Below the pieces are notes generated by a model. That model did not search any database. It saw only the letters and a program-made list of their open reading frames with translations, and was not told where the DNA came from. Shown here in pieces: positions 55,488 to 62,617 of a stretch of DNA of 64,000 nt (positions are counted from its first letter, which is position 1; each line of letters opens with the position of its first letter). The DNA is taken from the NCBI RefSeq assembly GCF_900101475.1, contig NZ_FMZV01000007.1:1-64000 (forward strand). Direction: 5' to 3'. Position numbers and translations under genes: made by a program. The DNA is from Ruegeria marina (GTDB lineage Bacteria; Pseudomonadota; Alphaproteobacteria; Rhodobacterales; Rhodobacteraceae).

Positions 55488-55876
55488 GGGTCTTGGTGAT
55501 TCGGATTGTTGAAATGAATATAGCGGGTTTCGCCAATTCCGGTGATTATTGTAAATCGCCGGTTCATTACCCTGCGTTTCATTCAAGCCTGAAAGTGAGT
55601 GACTCGAGGAAAAGAGAATTATCGTGCCAGGCTGGTGTCTGTCACGTGCCATTCATCAAAACTGATCCGGAAGATCGACGATATTCAGGGAGCCGACCCT
55701 GATCGGGACATGCGCAAAGCGGACACCGGTCAGCACGTTGGAAATATGCGAACTGGAAGACGCAAAGACATGTCAAAATTGAAAAAGTAATTTGAAAAAC
55801 ATGTTCTGGCGGCACAATGACACCGCCGCCCCCGTTGCGACGGGCGGCGCGGTTGGCACCGGATCAGAGGTGAGTC

Positions 55877-56008
55877 ATGATTTCGAGACACAGCGTCTGC
55901 CGGGGCCTCGAATGCCTCGACCAGGGCTGGAACGACGCCCAACAGCGCTGGTGGTGCCGCAAGATCCAGGGTCTGCGCCAAGCGTGCGCAAAACCTGGGT
56001 CGGGCTGA
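55877..56008 (+). CDS. candidate 43-residue Cys/Trp-rich small protein
   Basis: MISRHSVCRGLECLDQGWND, then QRWWCRKIQGLRQACAKPG. It has four Cys (8, 13, 27, 37) and three Trp, with an AGAGGTGAG ribosome site 4-5 bp before the ATG. The composition could fit a zinc-binding or disulfide-bonded miniprotein. No family is recognised and the frame could be chance. Confidence 0.3.
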   Translation: MISRHSVCRGLECLDQGWNDAQQRWWCRKIQGLRQACAKPGSG

Positions 56009-56391
56009 CATGCTCGGTCTGCCGAACCAACGAGATCACCGACCAGCGCCATCGCTTTCGGATTGAAGGTGCGCCGACGCTGGCCGACAAGAACGCGGCC
56101 GCCAGGATGCGCTACGGCCATGCAAGGCAGGATGCGCAGGGCCATATCCGCCAGGGCGCGCGAGGTGTTTACCCGCCGGGTCGATGGTGGAAGCTGCGCC
56201 GAGTGCCACAGTCAGATGGATCCCACCGATACAACCAGCCCGATGGCGACCACGATGACACGCGTTCCGATGTCGGCACGTTCACCAACTGCATCCCCTT
56301 CACTTGCCGCGCCCGCGCCGTGCAGGAGTGCCTGTAACCCCTGTGATCCGTCCCGACCCTTGCGCTGGGTTGAGAGTGCGGGAGCCTCCGG

Positions 56392-56455
56392 CGGGAGTAT
56401 TTCGAACCAGAAAGAAGCCCGAAGGGTGCTGCTTCTTTCTGGTCGGAAATACTCC
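56392..56455. repeat. inverted pair of the dispersed AGTATTT/CCAGAAAGAAG repeat (copies 4 and 5)
   Basis: GGGAGTATTTCGA then ACCAGAAAGAAGC (56393-56418), and its inverse from GCTTCTTTCTGGT to AAATACTCC (56431-56455). The two arms of 25 bases differ at two positions and enclose a 12-nt loop, giving a long hairpin 42 bp before the end of the fluoride-channel gene. Confidence 0.75.
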
Positions 56456-56496
56456 AGGGGGTCCGGGGGGCTGGCCCCCCGGCGCGGTTCACTCGT

Positions 56497-56862
56497 TCAT
56501 CCGGCCAGTTTTTGTCCCAACAGGAAGGCCGCGACGCAGAGCGCGACGCTGGCAAGGATGTTGCCCGCCGCGGTCAGGATCGTGCGCGAGCGATGCAGGT
56601 CCAGCGTCTGGTAGGCAAAGCTGGAAAATGTGGTCAGCCCCCCGCAAAAGCCGAACACAAGCCGGCGCGCGTCTTCGCTGACGGCTGCGCCGACGGCGTC
56701 CAGATGCCCCAGCCAAAGGCCCAGCAGCAGCGTACCCGCGACGTTCACGGCAAGCGTCGCCAGCGGCAGGTCATGGGTGATGCGGCGCGCGGTCCAGTGC
56801 CTGAGCACCGCGCCCAAACCGCCGCCAAGGGCAAAGAGGAGATGCAGGTAAAGGCCGCTCAT
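56497..56862 (-). CDS. crcB: fluoride channel Fluc/CrcB, second copy
   Basis: A 121-residue, four-helix membrane protein. GGGLGAVLRHW near the N-terminus, NVAGTLLLG and GFCGGLTTFSSF (about residues 71-82, with the Phe box and Na site) are the Fluc signatures. It exports toxic fluoride by passive conductance. It overlaps the first copy by 4 bp. Confidence 0.93.
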   Translation of the reverse strand: MSGLYLHLLFALGGGLGAVLRHWTARRITHDLPLATLAVNVAGTLLLGLWLGHLDAVGAAVSEDARRLVFGFCGGLTTFSSFAYQTLDLHRSRTILTAAGNILASVALCVAAFLLGQKLAG

Positions 56863-57233
56863 CGCGCCTCTCGGCGGCGTCCAACCGCCTCGCCCAGAAC
56901 CGCCGCGGCAAGACCGGCGGCGATCTCCAGCGCCATGGCGCCAAGTCCCGTGGTCCAGCCCTCCAGCCGGACCATCCGGTCAAGCTCGAAGATGAACGAG
57001 GAAAAGGTCGAAAGCCCGCCGCAGAACCCCACCGCGCCCAGGTGCAGCACATGCGCATGGACCCGGTTCCGCACGGCAAAAAGCCAGCCCAGGATCAGGC
57101 AGGACACGGTGTTGATGCCAAATGTCGCCGTCACCAGCGGCAGTCCGGGGATCTCCAGCGCAAGCGCCTCGCGCAGCAGCGAGCCCGCCGCGCCGCCCGC
57201 GAATACCGCCAGATACATGCCTGCCCGTGTCAC
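56859..57233 (-). CDS. crcB: fluoride channel Fluc/CrcB, first copy
   Basis: A 124-residue, four-helix protein with GGAAGSLLREA, FGINTVSCLILG and GFCGGLSTFSSFIFE (about residues 69-83). Tandem, non-identical Fluc genes with overlapping ends usually make a heterodimeric channel. No fluoride-riboswitch motif is recognisable in the 69 bp upstream. Confidence 0.92.
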   Translation of the reverse strand: MTRAGMYLAVFAGGAAGSLLREALALEIPGLPLVTATFGINTVSCLILGWLFAVRNRVHAHVLHLGAVGFCGGLSTFSSFIFELDRMVRLEGWTTGLGAMALEIAAGLAAAVLGEAVGRRREAR

Positions 57234-57302
57234 CTGTGCCCCCGTTTGCCCGTGCCACCGGCATAGCGGGCGAAGGGTCGGTTTTCAATTCCGCCCGGTC
57301 CG

Positions 57303-58127
57303 TCAGGCCAGCGCGAGGATCTCGCGCGCCTCTTGCCAACTGGCTACCGGGCGTTCGTATTTCTCGCAAAGCTCCGCTGCCCGCCGCACCAGCGCCGCGT
57401 TCGATGGCGCCAGCCGGTCGCGGTCCAGCCGCACGTTATCCTCAAGCCCCGTGCGCGTGTGACCCCCCGCCGCGATGGCCCATTCGTTGACCACGATCTG
57501 GTTCGGGCCGATTCCTGCGGCGCACCATTCCGCCTGCGGCGCGCGGCTCTGCATCATGTGAACGTAGAAATCGAACACCTCGCGGTCGGCGGGCATGGCG
57601 TTCTTCACCCCCAGCACGAACTGCACGTAGAGCTTGCCGTACAGCTGCCCTTTCCCATGCATGTCGATGGCGCGCAGGATATGGCTCAGGTCAAAGGCCT
57701 CGATCTCCGGCGTCACGTGATAGGTCCGCATCTCGGAGGCCAGCCAGTCGACCAGATCGGGCGGGTTTTCATAGACCCGCGTCGGAAAGTTGTTTGACCC
57801 CACCGACAGCGAGGCCATGTCAGGCGCGAGCGGCAGCATGCCGCCCCGCGCCTGTCCCGCCCCTGACCGGCCGCCGGTCGAGAATTGCACGATCATGCCG
57901 GGGCAGTGCTGCCGCAGCCCCTCCAGCAGCCGACCGAACCGCTCGGGGTCGCTGGTGGGCGTCTGGTCGTCGTTGCGCACATGGCAATGGGCGATGCTTG
58001 CGCCCGCCTCGAACGCCTCTTGCGTGCTTTCGACCTGTTCTTCGACCGTGATCGGCACCGCCGGGTTGTTGGCCTTGGTGGGCAGCGACCCGGTGATGGC
58101 GACGCAGATGATACAGGGTTTGGTCAT
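57303..58127 (-). CDS. beta-keto acid cleavage enzyme (BKACE, DUF849)
   Basis: A 274-residue TIM-barrel zinc enzyme; HCHVRNDD (about residues 47-54) supplies two zinc ligands. The family condenses a beta-keto acid with acetyl-CoA to give acetoacetate and a new acyl-CoA; the founding activity is 3-keto-5-aminohexanoate cleavage in lysine fermentation. Here it is the last gene of pobA-pcaC-pcaH-pcaG, 14 bp after pcaG, so beta-ketoadipate is an attractive substrate. This is inferred from context. Confidence 0.85.
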   Translation of the reverse strand: MTKPCIICVAITGSLPTKANNPAVPITVEEQVESTQEAFEAGASIAHCHVRNDDQTPTSDPERFGRLLEGLRQHCPGMIVQFSTGGRSGAGQARGGMLPLAPDMASLSVGSNNFPTRVYENPPDLVDWLASEMRTYHVTPEIEAFDLSHILRAIDMHGKGQLYGKLYVQFVLGVKNAMPADREVFDFYVHMMQSRAPQAEWCAAGIGPNQIVVNEWAIAAGGHTRTGLEDNVRLDRDRLAPSNAALVRRAAELCEKYERPVASWQEAREILALA

Positions 58128-58141
58128 GGCTTTCTCCCGGT

Positions 58142-58762
58142 TCAGATGTCGAAGAACACCGTCTCGTTCTCACCCTGCAATCGGATGACGAACCGGTAGA
58201 CCACCTTGCCGTCCTTCTCGTTGCGCTTGGCGATCAGCGTCTGGCGGCGGTTCTCCCACTCGATCATGTTGATCACCGGGTCGGCGGCATTGGCCTCGGT
58301 CTCGTCTTCGAAATAGAGCCTTGTGTTGAGGCCGACATTGATGCCGCGCGCCACGATCCACAGGTTGATATGCGGTGCCTGCACCGCTCCGTTCCTGCCC
58401 GGGACTGCCCCCGGCTTGACGGTGTCGAAGCCCCACTCGCCGGTGGTAAAATCGGTTATCACCCGGCCCCAGCCGCGAAACCCCTCCTCGACCGCGCCCG
58501 CGTGTTCGGGATGGGCGTAAATGCCGTCGGCATTGGCCTGCCAGGCTTCCAGCAGCACGTCCTTGACCGGGCTGCCGGTGCCGTCGATCACCAACCCCTC
58601 GACCCGGATTCGTTCGCCGCGCGCATTTGGCCCGGCGATGTCCCAGCCCAGTTCCTGCTTGTAGATGTCGAACCCGGCGGCTCCCGGTGCCAGCCCGATA
58701 TGCACATAGGGCCCGGCGGTCTGCGACGGGGTTTCCTTGAGGTATTCAAGAGACTGCGGCAT
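58142..58762 (-). CDS. pcaG: protocatechuate 3,4-dioxygenase alpha subunit
   Basis: A 206-residue intradiol dioxygenase subunit (SQTAGPYVHIGLAPG, then EAWQANADGIYAHPE). The alpha chain lacks the iron ligands and contributes part of the substrate pocket of the PcaGH protomer. It begins at 58762, where its ATG overlaps the pcaH stop. Confidence 0.94.
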   Translation of the reverse strand: MPQSLEYLKETPSQTAGPYVHIGLAPGAAGFDIYKQELGWDIAGPNARGERIRVEGLVIDGTGSPVKDVLLEAWQANADGIYAHPEHAGAVEEGFRGWGRVITDFTTGEWGFDTVKPGAVPGRNGAVQAPHINLWIVARGINVGLNTRLYFEDETEANAADPVINMIEWENRRQTLIAKRNEKDGKVVYRFVIRLQGENETVFFDI

Positions 58763-59490
58763 CAGTTCCCCTCCAGACGGTTTTCGAACAGGGTCGACCG
58801 GCGCCCGCGCAGCACCACGTCGAACTTGTAGGCGATGGTATCCAGCGGGATCGTTGCGTTCAGGTCCAGGGGCGCGATCAGCCGGTCGATCGCCGCGGGA
58901 TCGGGAATGGTGTTCACGATCGGGCATTTCGCGATCAGCGGATCGCCCTCGAAATAGCATTGCGTGATCAGCCGCTGCGCGAAGGCCGTGCCGAAGATCG
59001 ACATGTGGATATGCGCCGGCCGCCAGTTGTTGACCCAGTTGCGCCAGGGGTAGGCGCCGGGCTTCACCGTGCGGAAATAGTAATACCCGTTCTCGTCAGT
59101 CAGGGTCCGGCCGCAGCCGCCGAAATTCGGGTCGATGGGCGCCAGATAGGTGTCCTTCTTGTGCCGGTACCGCCCGCCCGCATTGGCCTGCCAGATCTCG
59201 ACCAGAGTATGGGGCAGGGGGCGGCCGTTCTCGTCCAGAACCCTGCCATGCAGGATGATCCGCTCGCCGATCGCGCTCTCGCCCGGCTTGGCATAGTTGT
59301 AGATCAGGTCGTTGTCGCCCCCGTCGATGTCATTGTGACCGAACACCGGGCCGGTGATCTCGCTCACCGTGTTCTCCAGGCTGATCAGCGCCTGCCGGGG
59401 CGAGCGCGCCACCGAGGTCTTGTAGTCGGGAACATAGGCAGGCGGGTGCCACTCCCTGTCCCTTTGGTAGAATTCACCGGGTTTGAGCAT
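58762..59490 (-). CDS. pcaH: protocatechuate 3,4-dioxygenase beta subunit
   Basis: A 242-residue catalytic subunit that opens protocatechuate between the hydroxyls to beta-carboxymuconate. The ferric ligands are visible: Tyr108 (RYRHK), Tyr147 (GAYPWRN), His160 and His162 (PAHIH). As I recall, these match the Pseudomonas enzyme numbering exactly. It lies between pcaC and pcaG in the pobA-led operon. Confidence 0.96.
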   Translation of the reverse strand: MLKPGEFYQRDREWHPPAYVPDYKTSVARSPRQALISLENTVSEITGPVFGHNDIDGGDNDLIYNYAKPGESAIGERIILHGRVLDENGRPLPHTLVEIWQANAGGRYRHKKDTYLAPIDPNFGGCGRTLTDENGYYYFRTVKPGAYPWRNWVNNWRPAHIHMSIFGTAFAQRLITQCYFEGDPLIAKCPIVNTIPDPAAIDRLIAPLDLNATIPLDTIAYKFDVVLRGRRSTLFENRLEGN

Positions 59491-59537
59491 CTTTGTGGTC
59501 TCCTCTCTCGGGCGGGACGTTTCGCGCGTTTCCCGGA

Positions 59538-59915
59538 CTATTCCTGTTCCATCTCGGCATAAGTCTGCTTGGCCAGCTTCAGCGCCTGGTTGGCGCGCGG
59601 CACACCGGCATAGATCGCCACATGCTGGAACGCCTCCAGCACGTCCTGCTTGCTGGCACCGGTGCGGGCGGTGGCGCGGATATGCATGGGGATCTCCTCG
59701 AAATTCCCCATCGCCGCCAACAGCGCCAGCGTCAGCATCGACCGTTCCCGGTCGCTGATCCCGCCCGAGGCCCAAACCGTGCCCCAGGCGCCCTCGGTGA
59801 TCAGCGTCTGGAACGGCACGTCGAACTCGGTCTTGGCCGCCTCGGCCCGGTCGACATAGGCATCGCCCAGCACCTTGCGGCGCACCTTCATTCCGTTGTC
59901 ATAGCGTTCGGACAT
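59538..59915 (-). CDS. pcaC: 4-carboxymuconolactone decarboxylase
   Basis: A 125-residue AhpD-like fold enzyme that decarboxylates gamma-carboxymuconolactone to the enol-lactone used by Pca[20 protein letters not shown] and [13 protein letters not shown] are typical. It stands alone and is not fused to PcaD as in some bacteria. It follows pobA by 22 bp. Confidence 0.94.
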   Translation of the reverse strand: MSERYDNGMKVRRKVLGDAYVDRAEAAKTEFDVPFQTLITEGAWGTVWASGGISDRERSMLTLALLAAMGNFEEIPMHIRATARTGASKQDVLEAFQHVAIYAGVPRANQALKLAKQTYAEMEQE

Positions 59916-59937
59916 CCGTCTTCCTTTCCGCTGTGGC

Positions 59938-61107
59938 CTAGTAGGGCAGACCGACATAGTTCTGTGCAAGCACCGTCTGCGCATCCCGGCTGTCGCGCAG
60001 GAATTCCACTTCGGCATGCTGGATCTTCAGGTCGAACTCCGACTGATGCGGGAACCGGTGCAGCAATGTGGTCATCCACCAGCTGAACCGCTGCGTCTTC
60101 CACACCCGCGCCAGCGCCTTTTCCGAATAGCGGTCGATGCCCTCGGTCTCGCCGGTCTCGTAGACCTGCACCAGCGCGTGATACAGGTAATGGATGTCGC
60201 TCGCCGCCGTGTTCAGCCCCTTGGCCCCGGTCGGCGGCACGATATGGGCCGCATCCCCGCACAGAAACAGTCGCCCCCAGCGCATCGGCTCGCAGACGAA
60301 CGACCTGAGCGGTGCGATGGATTTCTCGATCGACGGGCCAGTTACCAGCCGCTCCGCCGCCTCGGCCGGAATGCGCCGTTTCAGCTCCTGCCAGAACGCC
60401 GCATCGGTCCAGTCCTCGGCATGGTCGGACAACGAACACTGGATGTAGTACCGGCTCAGGTTGGCGTTGCGCATCGAACACAGAGCAAACCCGCGATCCG
60501 ACCCGGCATAGATCAACTCGTCATTCACCGGCGGGGTCTCCGACAGGATGCCCAGCCAGCCAAACGGATAGACCTTTTCGTATTCCCGCCGCACCGTCAG
60601 CGGGATCGTCTGGCGGCTGATCCCGTGGAACCCGTCGCAGCCCGCCACATAGTCGCAGTCGATCCGGTGCTCGGTGCCGTCCAACTGATAGGTGACATAG
60701 GGCGCGGTGCTGTCGGCCCCATGAATTTCGACATGTTCGGTGTTGAACACGATCTTGGCCCCGGACGCCGCGCGCGCATCATACAGATCGCGCGTCACCT
60801 CGGTCTGGCCATAGACAACCACATGATTGCCGGTCAGCTTCTGGAAATTGACACCGAACTGCATGTCGCCATAGGAAATCACTGTGCCGTCATGGATATA
60901 GCTTTCGCGATCCATCCGCTCGGCCACGCCCGCCTCGCGCATCAGGTTGACAAAGCCCACCTCCAGCACCCCGGCCCGAATGCGGCCCAGCACGTATTCG
61001 CGGGTCTTGCGCTCCAGCACCACGGTGTCGATGCCCTTGCGGTGCAACAGCTGCCCCAAAAGCAACCCTGATGGTCCTCCGCCAATAATGACAACCTGAG
61101 TCCGCAT
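59938..61107 (-). CDS. pobA: 4-hydroxybenzoate 3-monooxygenase
   Basis: A 389-residue flavin monooxygenase making protocatechuate from 4-hydroxybenzoate with NADPH and O2. The FAD site is VIIGGGPSGLLLGQLL (about residues 5-20), the DG motif is GCDGFHG, and GDAAHIVPPTGAKGLN (about residues 286-301) is the second FAD motif. It is the first gene of the pobA-pcaC-pcaH-pcaG-BKACE operon and divergent from pcaQ. Confidence 0.96.
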   Translation of the reverse strand: MRTQVVIIGGGPSGLLLGQLLHRKGIDTVVLERKTREYVLGRIRAGVLEVGFVNLMREAGVAERMDRESYIHDGTVISYGDMQFGVNFQKLTGNHVVVYGQTEVTRDLYDARAASGAKIVFNTEHVEIHGADSTAPYVTYQLDGTEHRIDCDYVAGCDGFHGISRQTIPLTVRREYEKVYPFGWLGILSETPPVNDELIYAGSDRGFALCSMRNANLSRYYIQCSLSDHAEDWTDAAFWQELKRRIPAEAAERLVTGPSIEKSIAPLRSFVCEPMRWGRLFLCGDAAHIVPPTGAKGLNTAASDIHYLYHALVQVYETGETEGIDRYSEKALARVWKTQRFSWWMTTLLHRFPHQSEFDLKIQHAEVEFLRDSRDAQTVLAQNYVGLPY

Positions 61108-61197
61108 GTCCGATCCTCCCTGATGTCAAAGTGAATGATTGGAGCCGGCATGTAAAATGAGTTATGCTGCCATTTGATTATCGAAACTGGAAAGTAA
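61108..61197. promoter_or_regulatory. divergent pobA-pcaQ control region
   Basis: 90 bp between the two starts. A GCAT-N12-ATGC dyad at 61148-61167 is a possible LysR-type binding site for PcaQ. I cannot place -10/-35 boxes with confidence. Confidence 0.4.
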
Positions 61198-62121
61198 ATG
61201 ATCGACAGGCGTATCAAGTTCCGGCACATCCAGTGTTTTGTCGAAATCGCTCGCGAACGCAGCCTCAAAACCGCCGCCGAGAAACTGTTCCTGACCCAAC
61301 CGGCGATGTCCAAGACTTTGAAAGAGCTGGAAGAGATCGTCGGCGCCACCCTGATGCGGCGTAGCCGTTCGGGCGTAGACCTGACGCGACCGGGCGAGGT
61401 GTTCCTGCATTTCGCGCAGATGTCGATCGCCAGCCTGCAACAGGGGCTCGACGGGATCGAACTGGAAGGCCGGCGGCAAAAGGACAAGCTGTCGGTCGGC
61501 GCTCTGCCCAGCGTGGCGGCCCATCTGATGCCGCTTGTGGTGGCCGAATTCGCGCGCCTCGCCCCCAATGCTCTGCTGCGCATCCTCGACGGCCCGCACG
61601 GTTATCTGACCGAACGCTTGCGGCTCGGAGAGCTTGATCTGGTGATCGGCCGGCTTGGCCCTTCGGACACCATGCAGGGCATTTCCTTTACCCAGCTCTA
61701 CGACGAACAGGTGGTGTTCGTGGTGCGTCCGGGTCATCCGCTGTTGTCCGCCCCCGATCTGCGCCGCGTCGCAGACTGGCCGGTGATCTACCCGCCCGAA
61801 GGCGCGGCGATCCGGCCGCTGGTCGAACAGTTCCTGATCGCCAACGGGGTGGGGGAGTTTCCCAACCGTCTCGAAACCGTCTCGGGTGCCTTCGGCCGGG
61901 TGCATACGCGGCAATCCGATTGCGTCTGGATCATATCGCGCGGCGTGGTCGCCAACGAGATCGCCGAGGGCCGCCTGGTCGCGCTACCGTTTCGCACCGA
62001 ACTCACCCAGGGGCCGGTCGGGTTGATGACCCGGCCCGACCATCCCGAAACCCCGGTCCGGCAACTCTTTGCGCTGGCGGTGACCAACGTTTTGGCAGGA
62101 AAATCGTCACACATGACCTAA
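61198..62121 (+). CDS. pcaQ: LysR-family regulator PcaQ
   Basis: A 307-residue activator of protocatechuate genes. RRIKFRHIQCFVEIARERSL opens the helix-turn-helix (recognition region KLFLTQPAMSKTLKELE), followed by the effector domain. The sequence and its place opposite pobA-pcaCHG identify PcaQ, which responds to beta-carboxymuconate-type intermediates. Its stop codon lies inside an FNR-like box of the next transcript. Confidence 0.9.
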   Translation: MIDRRIKFRHIQCFVEIARERSLKTAAEKLFLTQPAMSKTLKELEEIVGATLMRRSRSGVDLTRPGEVFLHFAQMSIASLQQGLDGIELEGRRQKDKLSVGALPSVAAHLMPLVVAEFARLAPNALLRILDGPHGYLTERLRLGELDLVIGRLGPSDTMQGISFTQLYDEQVVFVVRPGHPLLSAPDLRRVADWPVIYPPEGAAIRPLVEQFLIANGVGEFPNRLETVSGAFGRVHTRQSDCVWIISRGVVANEIAEGRLVALPFRTELTQGPVGLMTRPDHPETPVRQLFALAVTNVLAGKSSHMT

Positions 62122-62126
62122 GTCAA
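62113..62126 (+). promoter_or_regulatory. FNR/NnrR-like box upstream of the nosR transcript
   Basis: ATGAC-CTAA-GTCAA contains the perfect dyad TGAC-N4-GTCA with the 4-bp spacer typical of Crp/Fnr-family sites used by NnrR or Dnr in denitrification. Its centre is about 70 bp before the next start codon, and it overlaps the pcaQ stop codon (62119-62121). Confidence 0.55.
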
Positions 62127-62188
62127 GTCTATGTGCCGCCCCGGCTTCTAGAACTCGGAACAACCATAAACCCCGAGTCGGAGCCCCC

Positions 62189-62617
62189 ATGTCCTGTCGG
62201 CGCAAAATAGAAAACCTGCCCCACCGCGCCTTGCGCGCGCTGGCTGGTTGCGCCGCGATCCTGCTCCTGCTGCTGCAAATGGTGGCACCGCAACTGGCGC
62301 AGGCCGGGCAGGGCAACTGGATCGAGATCTGTTCCGACGGCGGCGCGGTCTGGGTGCAGGTCACCGAGGGCGAAACCCCCGACCCGAACGCGCCCTGTCC
62401 CCGGTGCGCTGACTGCGCGCTCTGCGCCTTGACCGCTGAAGCCCCGGTGCCCGACCTGTCCGGATGGGTCCCGTTCGTAGCGCTACAAAACGGTCAATCG
62501 CCCCTGCGACGCCAGTACAAAACGGTCAATTCACCCCGTCTAAGGCCAGAAACCCGCGGTCCCCCGTGCGCGTATCCGGCGTCCATCCAAAATATCGGAG
62601 AAGCGCCATGCTCCTGA
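62189..62617 (+). CDS. small Cys-rich exported protein (DUF2946-like)
   Basis: A 142-residue protein with an N-terminal hydrophobic signal segment (about residues 20-36, then QLAQAG). A mature Cys cluster CPRCADCALCAL lies at about residues 74-85. This resembles DUF2946 proteins found with copper-related genes. It overlaps the nosR start by 10 bp, so it is co-translated with a nitrous-oxide-reductase gene cluster and could handle copper for NosZ. The role is inferred. Confidence 0.65.
   Translation: MSCRRKIENLPHRALRALAGCAAILLLLLQMVAPQLAQAGQGNWIEICSDGGAVWVQVTEGETPDPNAPCPRCADCALCALTAEAPVPDLSGWVPFVALQNGQSPLRRQYKTVNSPRLRPETRGPPCAYPASIQNIGEAPCS

Larger units (their letters stand above)
55488..56496. 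other. about 1 kb with no established gene
   Basis: The first 350 bp are relatively AT-rich and hold the LuxR-gene promoter. A 63-codon frame (55599-55790, ending SKLKK) and a frame from 55801 lack clear ribosome sites or recognisable features. A 43-codon frame at 55877 is the best small-protein candidate. A long inverted repeat (56392-56455) precedes the fluoride-channel genes. No transposase or phage gene is recognisable. Confidence 0.4.

Noticed and set aside
56063-56337. Cytochrome c-like CAECH motif in a + strand frame
   Set aside because: A single CxxCH in a Ser/Pro/Arg-rich frame without signal peptide, ribosome site or a methionine-ligand context; probably chance.
57234-57302. Fluoride riboswitch before the crcB pair
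   Set aside because: I cannot find the conserved paired elements in the 69 bp available.
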